Both the position numbers and the translations under genes were made by a program. From positions 1,240,001-1,304,000 of the forward strand of contig NZ_JQLQ01000002.1 in NCBI RefSeq assembly GCF_000744285.1: a stretch of 64,000 nt of DNA, read 5' to 3'. Every line of letters starts with the position of its first letter. The stretch's first letter is position 1. Shown here in pieces: positions 36,346-46,604 of the stretch. This DNA is from Carnobacterium pleistocenium FTR1. GTDB lineage: Bacteria; Bacillota; Bacilli; Lactobacillales; Carnobacteriaceae. Below the pieces are notes generated by a model. That model saw only the letters and a list, made by a program, of their open reading frames with translations, did no database searches and was not told the DNA's origin.

Positions 36346-37232
36346 TTAACTATCAATTAAAGTACTTGGCTCGACATGAACTTTTGTATCAAAAACACCA
36401 AAATCAGCGGCTAAAAGATTTTCAACTTGTTCTGTTAACTCGTGGCTTCTTTTAACTGTCATTTCTGGATTAGTTTTTATAATGACCTCAACATAAATAA
36501 TCGTTCCATAAGTTCTTCCTTTAATAGATTCAACTTCTAAAACTTCATGTAACGTTAGGTTAGTTTGCTGAAATTTTATTAAGCTGTTTTCATTAAAGCC
36601 ATCAGATAATTCAAAAGCACTTCCTCTAAATATTTCAATAGCGATCTTTAATATAATGAGTGAAACAAAGATAGCCATTACACTATCTAACCATGCCATA
36701 CTAAAATTAGAAGCAAAAATAGCAATGGCCGTCGAGAAACTGATCAAACTATCATTAAAAGTATCTTTCGAAACCGCTTTTAATGCCTGACTTTTGTGTT
36801 TTTTTGCTAATTTTTTATTGTACAGATAAACAGACATCAAAATAATACTTGAAAAGAGTCCTACATAGCCTGCAATTAAATCAGGAGAGGTTCTTTCGGG
36901 AGTGAAAAAATGCTGTACTCCAGAAATAAGAACCTCTAATCTAACAGCGAGCATAATGAAAGAATTTACCATGCTAGCAACCGTTTCAGCTTTCCAGTGA
37001 CCGTAAGGATGATTATCATCTGGCGGCCTTCTAGCCAGCCTTAATCCTATAAGAATCGCTATTGAAGCAATGGTGTCTGTTGTATTATTCAGTCCATCAG
37101 CTCGTAAAGCACTAGAGCCTGAATAACTGGCTACGATTAGTTTTAATGTAGCAATAAATAAGTTACAATGCTGAGCAAAGCGCCACGTTCAGCATGTTTT
37201 AATTCTTCATAACGATCATTTATCATCGTCAT
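36346..37232 (-). pseudogene. Cation diffusion facilitator transporter, frameshifted
   Basis: Read on the reverse strand from ATG 37232, the product starts MTMINDRYEELKHAERGALL and reaches a stop near 37144 after VTYLLLH. One base out of frame the CDF family sequence continues without a break: SGSSALRADGLNNTTDTIAS, then DDNHPYGHWKAETVAS, and on to the 36346 stop, including the C-terminal cytosolic domain. So a one-base deletion near 37150-37165 splits a transporter of about 295 residues for zinc, manganese or similar ions. A sequencing error would give the same picture. Confidence 0.8.
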
Positions 37233-37318
37233 AACTAGTTACTTCCCTTCAAAATAAGAATTGAATAGTAACAACTAGTATATGCAACGTAAAATTTTTT
37301 AGCAGGATAAAAAATAAA

Positions 37319-37518
37319 TTTAGATCAAATACTGCAGATCCTTCAAGCTGAATTTTTTTCTGGAATGTACGGTTTTGCTTATAAAGCCATGGAAATCGCT
37401 TGAAGCGTCAACGTTCTGTTATTTGCATTGAATCCAATGCAAGGCTACAAGCAACCCTTATTCCTCCAGAAATTTGGAATGAGTAATGTAACGAATTAAT
37501 TTATTTATCTCCACAAAA
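37319..37518 (+). repeat. MITE-like repeat, copy 4 (about 200 bp)
   Basis: It keeps the 5' TAGATCAAAT, TCTGGAATGTACGGTTTTGC and the distal GGCTACAAGCAACCCTTATTCC, but lacks part of the interior and the last bases of the 3' end. It lies between the frameshifted transporter and the fruA terminator. Confidence 0.78.
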
Positions 37519-37549
37519 AAACTCATGAAAATAAATTCATGAGTTTTAA
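37511..37549 (-). terminator. fruRKA operon terminator
   Basis: AAAACTCATGAA and TTCATGAGTTTT pair perfectly. On the reverse strand a T run follows, just after the fruA stop. Confidence 0.82.
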
Positions 37550-37563
37550 TGATTTGTAATTTA

Positions 37564-39453
37564 TTATTTAGCTGTAACTGGTTTTCTCCAGAGGCCAAGA
37601 ATAACTGCTGAAATAGCAGAACCAATAGCTAACGCTACTAAGAACAAGAACCAATGATTTGAAAGTGCTACAACAAATATTCCTCCATGTGGAGCAGGGA
37701 TCGTAATATCCCAGAATTGTGTCAATCCACCAGCTATAGCGGCTCCAATAATTGAAGAACCGATCGTACGTAGAGGATCAGCAGCTGCGAAAGGAATTGC
37801 ACCTTCTGTAATGAATGATAATCCCATCACGTAGTTTGCTAATGCAGATTTTTTTTCATCTTCATTAAATTTATTTCTAAAGAATGTACTTGCTAAAGCG
37901 ATAGCTAACGGTGGAATCATTCCACCGGCCATTACTGCAGCCATTAAGCTTCCATCACCAGTATCAGTAAAAATTCCGATAGAGAAGGCATAAGCAGCTT
38001 TATTGAAGGGACCACCCATGTCGATAGCCATCATGCCACCAAGTACAGCACCTAAGAGAACTGCATTACCTGTACCAAGATTTTCTAAGAAAGTAATCAT
38101 TGCAAGATTGATAGTTGCGAAAATTGGTCCAACGATAAAGAACATTAGTCCACCAGTAATTAGTAACCCAAGAATAGGGTAGAAAAGAATTGATTTTAAT
38201 CCGTTAAGCGCTTGAGGTAATCCTTTTAATCCTTTTTTCAAGGCTAGGATCGTATAACCAGCTAGGAAACCAGCTGCAAGTCCACCAAGGAAACCAGCAT
38301 TACTGTTTACAGCAATCAGTCCACCAACCATACCAGGCATTAAACCAGGACGATCAGCAATACTTAATGCGATATAACCAGCTAAAATAGGAATCAAGAA
38401 GTTAAAGGCATTGCCCCCAACACCATTTAAGAATAAGAATAGTGAACTTGTATCACCTAATGTTCTTTCAACTAAGAAAGAGATAGCCAACAATATTCCT
38501 CCACCTACAACGAAAGGTAACATAGTAGAAATACCATTCATTAAATCTTTATAAACTTTGTTTACCCATGAACCAGATGCTTCTTCAGTTGATTCATCTA
38601 TTTGACCATTTGATGAGTAGATAGGAGCTTGTTTGTTCATTGCTTTTGTAATCAATTCTTCTGATTTACGAATGCCATCACTAACTGGACGTTGCAACAT
38701 TGGTTTTCCGTTAAAACGAGCTAATTCTACTTTTTTGTCAGCAGCAATAATAACGCCGTCAGCTCTTTTAATATCTTCAGCTGTTAAACGATTTTTAATT
38801 CCATCAGAGCCATTTGTTTCAACCTTAATTTCAACACCCATTTCAGCTGCTTTTTTCTTCAAAGAATCTTCAGCCATATAAGTGTGCGCAATGCCTGTTG
38901 GACAAGCTGTTACTGCAATAACGAATGGTCTTTTAGAATCTTGCTTTACTTCTGGAGCATTAGATGCTTCAATTTCAGCAGCAGCTTCTTTTTCTTGTAT
39001 TTCTTGAGCTGCGGAAAAAAGTGACAGAACTTCATCAGCTGATTTTGCTTCTTTTAAAGATAAGACAAAGTCAGGATGAATCAGCAAGCGAGAAAGATTA
39101 GCTAGTGCTTGTAAATGAGTATCATTTGCGCCTTCTGGAGCTGCGATCATAAAGAATAAATGAGCAGGTTGACCGTCTAATGAATCATAGTCAATACCAT
39201 CTGTGCTTTTAGCAAATACAACGGTTGCTTCATTTACAGCAGTTGTTTTAGCATGTGGCATAGCAATTCCGTCTCCTAGCCCTGTAGAAGTAAGAGATTC
39301 ACGATGCATGATTCCTTGTTTAAACGTAGCAGCATCATTGATACGGTTATTTGCCAGTAAGCTGGCAATCATTTCATCAATAGCGCCTTCTTTTGTTGTT
39401 GCTCTTAGATTCAATATCATAGCGTCTTTAACTAATAAGTCAATAATATTCAT
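37564..39453 (-). CDS. fruA: Fructose PTS transporter, EIIABC
   Basis: This membrane protein imports fructose and delivers fructose 1-phosphate. The 629 residues hold EIIA at about 1-145 (phosphorylated His in GIAMPHAKTT, about 66), EIIB at about 175-270 (Cys in TACPTGIAHTYMAEDS, about 183) and the EIIC membrane domain at about 300-620 (VGGGILLAISFL, MAIDMGGPFNKAAYAF, EGAIPFAAADP). The order A-B-C is usual in Lactobacillales. It is last in fruR-fruK-fruA, 15 bases after fruK. Confidence 0.95.
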   Translation of the reverse strand: MNIIDLLVKDAMILNLRATTKEGAIDEMIASLLANNRINDAATFKQGIMHRESLTSTGLGDGIAMPHAKTTAVNEATVVFAKSTDGIDYDSLDGQPAHLFFMIAAPEGANDTHLQALANLSRLLIHPDFVLSLKEAKSADEVLSLFSAAQEIQEKEAAAEIEASNAPEVKQDSKRPFVIAVTACPTGIAHTYMAEDSLKKKAAEMGVEIKVETNGSDGIKNRLTAEDIKRADGVIIAADKKVELARFNGKPMLQRPVSDGIRKSEELITKAMNKQAPIYSSNGQIDESTEEASGSWVNKVYKDLMNGISTMLPFVVGGGILLAISFLVERTLGDTSSLFLFLNGVGGNAFNFLIPILAGYIALSIADRPGLMPGMVGGLIAVNSNAGFLGGLAAGFLAGYTILALKKGLKGLPQALNGLKSILFYPILGLLITGGLMFFIVGPIFATINLAMITFLENLGTGNAVLLGAVLGGMMAIDMGGPFNKAAYAFSIGIFTDTGDGSLMAAVMAGGMIPPLAIALASTFFRNKFNEDEKKSALANYVMGLSFITEGAIPFAAADPLRTIGSSIIGAAIAGGLTQFWDITIPAPHGGIFVVALSNHWFLFLVALAIGSAISAVILGLWRKPVTAK

Positions 39454-39468
39454 TATTTTTCCTCCAAT

Positions 39469-40386
39469 TTATAAAGCAATTTCTGTTACTATAACTTCTT
39501 TTAATAACGCTTCTATTTCAGATCTAGTTGCTAGATCATCAGAAAAAGCAGTAGCACTTCCAGTAGCAACACTTTTTTTGAACGCTCTTAGCGGATCTTT
39601 AGTGTCAACTAATTCTCCAATAAAACCGGCGACCATAGAATCTCCAGCTCCCACTGAATTTTTAACGATTCCTTTAGGAACAACGGCGCGATAAACCTTT
39701 TCGCCTGTGAAGAATAAAGCACCATCACCAGCCATAGAAACAAGCGCATGTTTAGCGCCTAAAGCAAGGAGTTTTTTTCCGTAAGGGATAGATTCCTCAA
39801 CAGATCCAATCTCAACACCAAAAAGATCTGCTAACTCATGGTGATTCGGTTTCACTAACAAAGGTTTATGTGCTAATGCATTCAATAATTCTGTACCAGC
39901 AGTATCAATCACAAAATTCGCTTGTTTCGAAACAACTTTTGTAATCAACTCTTGATAAAAATTTTCGGATAAAGAAGGGGGCTTGTTTCCAGAAAGAATG
40001 ATAATGTCCTCAGCTGTTAATGATTCTATTTGATCCATTAATTGATTTGCTTCAGCTTTTGTAATAGCTGGACCTTGCGCATTTAATTCAGTTTCAGTAT
40101 CAGACTTTAACTTAACATTGATACGTGTATCGCCTTCAATAGAAACAAATTGTGTATGGACACCTTCTTTTTCCAACCAATCTGAAATGAAATTGCCAGT
40201 AAAGCCGCCGAGAAAACCTAAAGCTGTTGAAGGTTGGTTAAGGCGATTCAAAACACGTGAAACATTTATTCCTTTACCACCCGGAAGTTTTAGGTCTTTA
40301 TTCATACGATTCAACGCACCTAATTGCACAGAAGGAACTTGTACAATGTAGTCGATCGATGGATTCAGTGTTACAGTATAGATCAT
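39469..40386 (-). CDS. fruK: 1-phosphofructokinase
   Basis: FruK phosphorylates fructose 1-phosphate to fructose 1,6-bisphosphate. It is a PfkB-family kinase of 305 residues: TLNPSIDYIVQV at the N-terminus, the family signature GGKGINVSRVL at about 38, and the catalytic C-terminal NSVGAGDSMVAGF at about 247 with the base Asp. Its ATG overlaps the fruR stop (ATGA). The start follows the TGGAGG region inside fruR. Confidence 0.95.
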   Translation of the reverse strand: MIYTVTLNPSIDYIVQVPSVQLGALNRMNKDLKLPGGKGINVSRVLNRLNQPSTALGFLGGFTGNFISDWLEKEGVHTQFVSIEGDTRINVKLKSDTETELNAQGPAITKAEANQLMDQIESLTAEDIIILSGNKPPSLSENFYQELITKVVSKQANFVIDTAGTELLNALAHKPLLVKPNHHELADLFGVEIGSVEESIPYGKKLLALGAKHALVSMAGDGALFFTGEKVYRAVVPKGIVKNSVGAGDSMVAGFIGELVDTKDPLRAFKKSVATGSATAFSDDLATRSEIEALLKEVIVTEIAL

Positions 40387-41135
40387 GATTTTACCTCCAA
40401 TATTGTTGTCTTGTTAAAATAATTTTGACGATTTTTATCGGTGAGATGATCTGTAATGATCAAAGCATCGTCGATATTACAAACCTTTACAAATGTAACT
40501 TTATTAAATTTTGTTTCATCAGCCAAAACATATGCCTTTGAGCTGTTCATCACAGCTTGCTGTTTGACTGAGGCTTCTTCTGGATCAGGAGTGGTAAACC
40601 CATAGTCTCTATCGATGCCATTCATTCCTAAAAAAGATTTCGTGAAACGGTAACGAGCTAATTGTTCAATACTTGTAGCTCCGACAATTGCTTGAGTAGT
40701 ATTTTTTAGCTTCCCACCAATGAGTAAAACATCATTGTTTTGATTCGCAAGTAGGAGAGCGTGTTGAACAGCATTTGTTACAATACGGATATTTTTTTCT
40801 TTTAAAAAAGGTACCATAAAAAAAGTTGTTGATCCGGCATCCAAAAAAATAGTATCTTCATCTTCAACAAAAGAGGCTGCTAATTCAGCAATTTTCTTTT
40901 TTTTCTGGATGTTTTTGATTGCTTTCTCGCTAAGCGTTTGCTCTTGCTCCACAGTATAAACTCTTTTAGCGCCGCCATGTACACGTATAAGTTTTCCTTG
41001 TTCCTCCAACGTAGCTAGGTCACGTCGGATTGTAGACTCTGAACAATCCATTTCAATCATGAGTTCTTGAGATTTGATCACTCCATAATCGTTTAATTTT
41101 TCTGTTATGAAGTTGTAGCGTTCTTCAGTAAGCAT
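40383..41135 (-). CDS. fruR: DeoR-family regulator of fructose use
   Basis: FruR probably represses the fru operon until fructose 1-phosphate appears. The 250 residues show the DeoR helix-turn-helix (MDCSESTIRRDLATLEEQGK at about 29-48) and the sugar-phosphate binding domain (FLDAGSTTFFMVPFL near 95, VLADETKFNK near 205). It is the first gene of fruR-fruK-fruA. The start follows TGGAGGAGTAAA. Confidence 0.93.
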   Translation of the reverse strand: MLTEERYNFITEKLNDYGVIKSQELMIEMDCSESTIRRDLATLEEQGKLIRVHGGAKRVYTVEQEQTLSEKAIKNIQKKKKIAELAASFVEDEDTIFLDAGSTTFFMVPFLKEKNIRIVTNAVQHALLLANQNNDVLLIGGKLKNTTQAIVGATSIEQLARYRFTKSFLGMNGIDRDYGFTTPDPEEASVKQQAVMNSSKAYVLADETKFNKVTFVKVCNIDDALIITDHLTDKNRQNYFNKTTILEVKS

Positions 41136-41190
41136 TTTACTCCTCCAATAACGTTACTTTACCACCAAAATCAGTCAAAAGCAATCAAAT

Positions 41191-41204
41191 ATAAAACGAT
41201 TTCA
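41191..41204 (-). promoter_or_regulatory. Candidate cre site upstream of fruR
   Basis: On the reverse strand TGAAATCGTTTTAT matches the CcpA consensus TGWAANCGNTNWCA at all but the last two positions. It overlaps the likely -10 TATATT of the fru promoter. Nearby direct repeats AATCA (41170-41190) may be FruR sites. 41205-41366 shows nothing else. Confidence 0.55.
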
Positions 41205-41366
41205 TTATTTTTTAATTGTTCTCTCAAAAAATGAAATAACTATGAATAAATGGCTTGAGTATACCAACTAGCTTAATGAAATCAATAGATCTTTATTTAA
41301 GAGTAAATAGTCAGTATACCAATTCATATTAGAGTGAAAAAAATGCTTTGGATGAATTTGGATGAT

Positions 41367-41415
41367 AGCTAAAAAGAGGAAAGAAATCATCTCGATTCCT
41401 TTCCTCTCTTAGCTT
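41367..41415. terminator. Terminator of the cyclophilin gene
   Basis: AGCTAAAAAGAGGAAAGAAAT pairs imperfectly with ATTCCTTTCCTCTCTTAGCT around a short loop. It lies just after the stop of the reverse-strand gene. Confidence 0.75.
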
Positions 41416-41439
41416 GTAGCTTGATTTGTTGTTAAAGAT

Positions 41440-42189
41440 TCAATCTATTACTTTGATAGATTCGATTTTAACTTCTTGTAAAGGTTTATTAAGCGAATCT
41501 GTTTCAACTTCACTTATCGCATCGACAACATCCATTCCTTCGATTACCTGACCAAAGACTGTGTAGAGTTGATCTAGGGAAGGATAGCCACCGGATATGT
41601 AAGCATCAATTATTTCATCTGGTGTGGTAGTAGGGTCGGCTGACGCACTAACATCTAAAGGATTTTGAACGATATAAAATTGGCTGCCTATCGAAATAGG
41701 AGCATTTGTTTTAGCCATCGCTAAAGCGCCACGGATATGAAATAATTGAGGAGAAATTTCTGTTTCGAATGGGTCCCCCCAGATGCTCTCTCCGCCAGTG
41801 CCATCTCCTTTAGGGTCACCGCCTTGAATCATAAAGTCAGTTAAGACACGGTGAAAGATCGTCTCATCGTAATAGCCTTCATCACTATGAGTAATAAAAT
41901 TTTCCACTGCCTTTGGAGCTAAATCAGGAAAGATTTTGGCTTTAATAGTACCTAAAGTCGTGATAATTTCAATCTCGATTTCATTTTCAACTACTTTATT
42001 AGTAAGTTGAGGGAAATCTAATTGATTTTCATCAGAAGAAGTCGCTTGAGTAAGCGAACTTTCAGGAGAAAATATGGTTGTGAAACTTGCACCGGTACTT
42101 TTTGACAGTGTATGTATCCCAAAAATCATTAAACCTGTCGCAATAATAAATAATGTAATGCCAATCAGATAGCTTTTCTTTCTTTTCAC
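41440..42189 (-). CDS. Membrane-anchored cyclophilin-type peptidyl-prolyl isomerase
   Basis: A 249-residue protein with an N-terminal membrane anchor (SYLIGITLFIIATGLMIFGI at about 6-25), a polar linker, then a cyclophilin domain (about 75-249). Family motifs are FITHSDEGYYDETIFHRVL, FMIQGGDPKGDGTGG and FYIVQNP, with the active-site Arg in FHRV. No lipobox is present, so the anchor is uncleaved or a signal peptide. It probably assists folding outside the membrane. Confidence 0.88.
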   Translation of the reverse strand: MKRKKSYLIGITLFIIATGLMIFGIHTLSKSTGASFTTIFSPESSLTQATSSDENQLDFPQLTNKVVENEIEIEIITTLGTIKAKIFPDLAPKAVENFITHSDEGYYDETIFHRVLTDFMIQGGDPKGDGTGGESIWGDPFETEISPQLFHIRGALAMAKTNAPISIGSQFYIVQNPLDVSASADPTTTPDEIIDAYISGGYPSLDQLYTVFGQVIEGMDVVDAISEVETDSLNKPLQEVKIESIKVID

Positions 42190-42626
42190 AATGCACGTCC
42201 TTATAATATATATGTTAATTTACTTAATAATAAAAAATTCAATCTTCTATATGATAGTCTAATGACATAGAAAAAGTTCCTTATAAATTGTACTACAAAT
42301 GAGAGTATAATTAAATAGTTAAAATGAAATGATTAAATAATGAGTGCAAATAAAATGGTTCTCCTTTTTAATTTTGATTTATCAGCGATTAATCTGATAA
42401 TATCCTCATTTAAAATAGACAAACGCATAAAATAAACGTACAATAGATAATGGACTAAAATTGGGAATATTAAATAAATGTATTTCATTTTTAGAGGATA
42501 TGTGATATTGGGCGTTCTTGTTTACATCTTGGAACAAATGTAATATTAAGATGAAGTGCCAGATCCATTGTGTAACCTAGAAAATAACTAAATCTCATAC
42601 ACTTAAAAATGAGGAGGAAAATAAAA
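42190..42626. other. 437-base AT-rich gap upstream of obgE
   Basis: No gene is recognised. The usual rplU-rpmA genes that precede obg in many bacteria are not here. A short inverted repeat, ATCAGCGATTAATCTGAT, lies near 42380. The obgE promoter lies in the last 110 bases. Confidence 0.5.
42521..42549 (+). promoter_or_regulatory. Possible obgE promoter
   Basis: TTTACA and TATTAA are 17 bases apart, 77 bases before the start codon. Confidence 0.45.
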
Positions 42627-43940
42627 ATGTCAATGTTTTTAGATCAAGTAACAATTAATGTAAAGGCCGGAGATGGTGGTAACGGAATGGTAGCTTTCCG
42701 TCGTGAAAAATTCGTGCCGGATGGTGGCCCTGCTGGTGGAGATGGTGGCAGAGGTGGAAATGTCGTTTTTATCGTAGACGAAGGTTTACGTACTTTAATG
42801 GATTTCCGGTTCAATCGTCATTTTAAAGCTGAACACGGTGAAAATGGTATGAGTAAAAACATGCATGGACGAGGAGCAGGGGACAATATTATTAAAGTCC
42901 CTCCTGGTACAACGATCAAAGAAGCAGAAACAGGAAAGCTCTTAGGTGATTTAATTCATCATGGACACAGTCTTGTTGTTGCTAAAGGTGGGCGTGGCGG
43001 ACGTGGCAATAGCCGTTTTGCTACACCTAGAAATCCAGCTCCGGAAATTGCTGAAAATGGTGAACCCGGAGAAGAATACAAAATCGATATGGAATTAAAA
43101 GTTTTAGCTGATGTAGGATTAGTTGGTTTTCCTTCTGTTGGAAAATCTACTTTGCTTTCAGTTGTTTCCGCAGCTCGTCCTAAAATCGGAGCCTACCATT
43201 TTACAACGTTGGTACCGAATTTAGGGATGGTTCAATCACCCGATGGACGCAGTTTTGTTATGGCTGATTTACCTGGATTGATCGAAGGAGCTTCTCAAGG
43301 AATTGGATTAGGAACGCAATTTTTACGTCATATTGAACGTACTCGTGTTATTTTACATGTAATTGACATGAGCGGAAGTGAAGGCCGTGATCCGTTTGAC
43401 GATTATGTAGCTATTAACAAAGAACTGGAAACACACAACTTGCGTTTGATGGAACGTCCACAAATTATTGTTGCAAATAAAATGGATATGCCTGAAGCGG
43501 AAGAAAACTTAATTTCTTTCAAACAGAAACTCCAAGCTCTTAAAAAAGATGAATACGAAGAAGATCTTCAAATCTTTGCTATTTCAGCCGTGACTCACCA
43601 AGGGACTAAAAACCTATTGAATGCTACAGCGGATGTCTTAGATGTAACTTCAGAATTTCCTTTATACGAACTGGATCAAGAAGAAGAAACAGTTCTGTAC
43701 AAACATACTGCTGAAGAAATTGGGTATGAAATTACGAGAGATTCTGATGCTACATGGATATTGAGTGGAGAAAAACTAGAAAAATTATTTAAGATGACCA
43801 ATTTTGATCATGATGCTTCTGTATTAAGATTTGCTCGCCAATTAAGAACAATGGGAGTAGACGAGGAAATGCGTGAGCGTGGAGCTAAAGATGGAGATTT
43901 AGTGCGTATCATGAAATACGAATTTGAATTTGTTGAATAG
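42627..43940 (+). CDS. obgE: Obg GTPase
   Basis: Obg is an essential GTPase tied to 50S ribosome assembly and stress responses. The 437 residues have the glycine-rich Obg fold (about 1-158; [32 protein letters not shown]), the G domain (G1 GFPSVGKST at about 165, G3 DLPGLIEGA at about 210, G4 NKMD) and a C-terminal OCT domain (about 350-430). The N-terminal ATG 42627 follows GAGGAGGAAA; an ATG six bases later is equally plausible. Confidence 0.96.
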   Translation: MSMFLDQVTINVKAGDGGNGMVAFRREKFVPDGGPAGGDGGRGGNVVFIVDEGLRTLMDFRFNRHFKAEHGENGMSKNMHGRGAGDNIIKVPPGTTIKEAETGKLLGDLIHHGHSLVVAKGGRGGRGNSRFATPRNPAPEIAENGEPGEEYKIDMELKVLADVGLVGFPSVGKSTLLSVVSAARPKIGAYHFTTLVPNLGMVQSPDGRSFVMADLPGLIEGASQGIGLGTQFLRHIERTRVILHVIDMSGSEGRDPFDDYVAINKELETHNLRLMERPQIIVANKMDMPEAEENLISFKQKLQALKKDEYEEDLQIFAISAVTHQGTKNLLNATADVLDVTSEFPLYELDQEEETVLYKHTAEEIGYEITRDSDATWILSGEKLEKLFKMTNFDHDASVLRFARQLRTMGVDEEMRERGAKDGDLVRIMKYEFEFVE

Positions 43941-43948
43941 AAAATAAT

Positions 43949-43992
43949 TAAAGCGTTCAAGCAATTACCAAATAGGTTGCTTGGACGTTTTT
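43949..43992 (+). terminator. obgE terminator
   Basis: GCGTTCAAGCAA and TTGCTTGGACGT pair with one G-U, followed by seven T. Confidence 0.9.
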
Positions 43993-44098
43993 TTAACTCG
44001 TTATCGCTTATTCAAGAAATATTTGTTAAAATAACAGAATAGATGAATGCGAGATTTTGCTCGTATGAATGATACTTTAATGGTTAGGATTGGATAAA

Positions 44099-45037
44099 AT
44101 GGAATTATTATTTTTAGGAACAGGTTCAGGGGTACCCGCTAAACACCGGAATGTAACGAGTATTGCTTTAAAATTATTAGAAGAACGAAATACAATTTGG
44201 CTTTTTGATTGCGGAGAAGCGACGCAGCAACAAATACTGCATACAACTTTGAAGCCTCGTAAAGTAGATAAAATTTTCATCACTCATTTACATGGGGACC
44301 ACATTTTTGGATTACCAGGTTTTTTAAGCAGTCGATCTTTTCAAGGAGGCGAGGGAGCTTTAACCATTTACGGTCCTGTTGGGATAAAAAACTACGTCAT
44401 GACTTGTTTGAAAACATCTGGAACCGTTTTGAAATACACTTTAAAATTCTACGAAATATTAGAAGAAGGTGTTTTATTTGAAGATGAGAAGTTCAAAGTA
44501 ATTTGTCGTAAATTACAACACGGTATCCAGTCTTTTGGTTACCGCATTGAAGAGGCTGATCATCAGGGAACGTTGCAAGCAGATAAGTTAAAAGAAGCGG
44601 GGATCCCGTTTGGTCCATTATTTGGAAAATTGAAACAAGGCAAAACGATTACTTTAGAAGATGGCCGCACATTCAATGGGAAAGATTTTATTGGTGAAAC
44701 TCAAAAAGGACGAATCGTAACGATTTTGGGCGACACAAAGAAAACAAAAAACAATGTACTGCTTGCTGAGAATGCTTCTGTGTTAGTCCATGAAAGTACA
44801 TTCGATGGATCAAATCGTAAGATGGCAAGAGACTATAACCATTCTACAAATATTGATGCGGCAGAAGTAGCATTAGAAGCCAATGTTGGCAAATTATTGT
44901 TGACTCATATCAGTGCTCGTTATTTAGGCAGAGATATTTATTTATTAGAAAAAGAAGCTAAAACTATTTTTCCTAACACTCGTGTTGTAAGTGATTTTAA
45001 TGAAATCACTATCCCACTTATCCGAACAGATAAATAA
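44099..45037 (+). CDS. rnz: Ribonuclease Z
   Basis: RNase Z cuts the 3' trailer of tRNA precursors that lack an encoded CCA, which suits the CCA-less tRNA-Arg in this window. The 312 residues are a metallo-beta-lactamase fold: [15 protein letters not shown] at the N-terminus, the zinc motif [13 protein letters not shown] at about 61-73, and distal ligands in LGDTKKT, HESTF and [11 protein letters not shown] 44099 gives the family N-terminus; TTG 44090 would add three residues and cannot be excluded. Confidence 0.95.
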   Translation: MELLFLGTGSGVPAKHRNVTSIALKLLEERNTIWLFDCGEATQQQILHTTLKPRKVDKIFITHLHGDHIFGLPGFLSSRSFQGGEGALTIYGPVGIKNYVMTCLKTSGTVLKYTLKFYEILEEGVLFEDEKFKVICRKLQHGIQSFGYRIEEADHQGTLQADKLKEAGIPFGPLFGKLKQGKTITLEDGRTFNGKDFIGETQKGRIVTILGDTKKTKNNVLLAENASVLVHESTFDGSNRKMARDYNHSTNIDAAEVALEANVGKLLLTHISARYLGRDIYLLEKEAKTIFPNTRVVSDFNEITIPLIRTDK

Positions 45038-45057
45038 AAAAACTAAAGGAGACTATT

Positions 45058-45861
45058 ATGAAAAAAAATCTAACTACACTTAACAATAAAGTTGTTTTTA
45101 TTACCGGTGCTTCAACCGGGCTAGGAGAAAAAATAGCTTATGAAGCTGCAAAAAAAGGTGCCATTGTGGTCGTAAGTGCTAGAAGAAAAGAGCTACTTTT
45201 GCAAGTCCAAGCAACATGCGAAAAATATTCTGGTAAAAAAGCTTATGCTTTTCCAATGGATGTTTCAGATCCTGAACAAGTTAAACAAGTGATCACAGAA
45301 ATTTACCAAACCGTTGGTGTAGTAGATGTTCTTGTCAATAATGCCGGTTTTGGCCATTTTGAAGAAGCCATATCCTTTGACATGGATATAGCAGAAAGAA
45401 TGTTCCGTGTGAATGTTTTAGGCTTAATGTATGTGACTCAATTGGTAGCTATTGAAATGGCTGAGCGACAACACGGCCACATCATTAACATTGCTTCTCA
45501 AGCTGGAAAAATGGCTACACCTAAATCAGCTGTTTATTCTGCAAGTAAATTTGCAGTGCTTGGTTACTCAAATGCTTTGCGTTTAGAATTAAAACCGTTG
45601 AATATTTTTGTAACAACTGTAAATCCAGGCCCAATTGAAACAAACTTTTTTAGTATCGCTGACGAAGGCGGAACCTATTTAGAAAAAGTGGGTCAATATG
45701 TATTAGATGCTGAAATTGTAGCTAGTCGTATCGTTGCGTTAATGGGGACAGCTAGAAGAGAATTGAACATGCCAGCACTGCTAGAAGTTGCTGGGAAATT
45801 TTATACACTCTTTCCTCGGATCGGAGATTATTTAGCCGGAACTATCTTTAACAGTAAATGA
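45058..45861 (+). CDS. Short-chain dehydrogenase/reductase
   Basis: A 267-residue classical SDR of unknown substrate, close to the YqjQ group often found after rnz in Bacilli. It has the cofactor loop TGASTGLGEK at about 16, NNAGFGHFEEA at about 94, the catalytic Ser in NIASQAGKM and YSASK at about 160. The dinucleotide-binding SARR after beta-2 suggests NADP. The start follows AAAGGAGAC, 20 bases after rnz, so the two are likely co-transcribed. Confidence 0.9.
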   Translation: MKKNLTTLNNKVVFITGASTGLGEKIAYEAAKKGAIVVVSARRKELLLQVQATCEKYSGKKAYAFPMDVSDPEQVKQVITEIYQTVGVVDVLVNNAGFGHFEEAISFDMDIAERMFRVNVLGLMYVTQLVAIEMAERQHGHIINIASQAGKMATPKSAVYSASKFAVLGYSNALRLELKPLNIFVTTVNPGPIETNFFSIADEGGTYLEKVGQYVLDAEIVASRIVALMGTARRELNMPALLEVAGKFYTLFPRIGDYLAGTIFNSK

Positions 45862-45960
45862 CTAGTTTAAGCTTTTTCCGTAGTGTTTATAAGTGGCTAT
45901 ATGTTAAAATAACACTATCAAAATAGAAAAAATAATTTTTCGAGAGGAGATTCATCGGGT

Positions 45961-46386
45961 ATGAGTAAACAATGGGGGACAATCGTAGCAATTATTCTTA
46001 TTGGGATCGTAGCTTTCTTTGCGATTATCAATGTCGAATCAGTTCCAGTTAATTTTGGTTTCGGGGTTGTAGCTTGGCCTTTAATCATGATCATTTTAGG
46101 TTCTCTATTAATTGGAGCTCTAGCAACTGTTTTAATTTCTATGGGAACGACTTTTAAAAATAAAAAAGAACTAAAGAATGCAAAAAAAGAATTAGACAAT
46201 GCTGAAAATGATAAAGAAGAAGCCATAGCAAGAGTTAGAACAGAACAAAATGAAATACTAGCTCAAAAAGATCTTATTATTAGTGAAAAAACTGACAAAA
46301 TCAACAGTTTAGAGAGAGAACTAGTGAATCGTATGACACAATCAACTGCTAATGCTGCTAAGCAGTCCGACTCTTCTTTGAACTAA
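45961..46386 (+). CDS. LapA/DUF1049-type membrane protein
   Basis: A 141-residue protein with two membrane helices (about 7-27 and 38-60; TIVAIILIGIVAFFAIINVE and WPLIMIILGSLLIGALATVL) joined by a short turn containing VPVNFGFG, then a charged coiled-coil tail (about 65-125). That is the lipopolysaccharide-assembly-protein-A domain layout. Its role in Gram-positives is not established. The start follows GAGAGGAGA. It is monocistronic. Confidence 0.82.
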   Translation: MSKQWGTIVAIILIGIVAFFAIINVESVPVNFGFGVVAWPLIMIILGSLLIGALATVLISMGTTFKNKKELKNAKKELDNAENDKEEAIARVRTEQNEILAQKDLIISEKTDKINSLERELVNRMTQSTANAAKQSDSSLN

Positions 46387-46430
46387 ATGAAATACAAAAT
46401 CTAGCCGCATTACTTAGAAAGAATATGAAG

Positions 46431-46470
46431 AAAAGAATGGATAAACCTCAAAGGTTATTCTTTCTTTTCT
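46431..46470 (+). terminator. Terminator of the LapA-like gene
   Basis: AAAGAAT...AACCT pairs with AGGTTATTCTTT with an asymmetric bulge, followed by a T-rich tail. Confidence 0.6.
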
Positions 46471-46604
46471 TTCAAAATGAATTCGTTCCCATTATTTTGA
46501 TACATTTTTTTGATCTGAACAATCTAGTATTTAAAACTAGATTGTCTAGTGAAAGTAATTGTGTTAAGCTATTAGTAATAGAAAACTGATAAAAAGGTGA
46601 TTAA

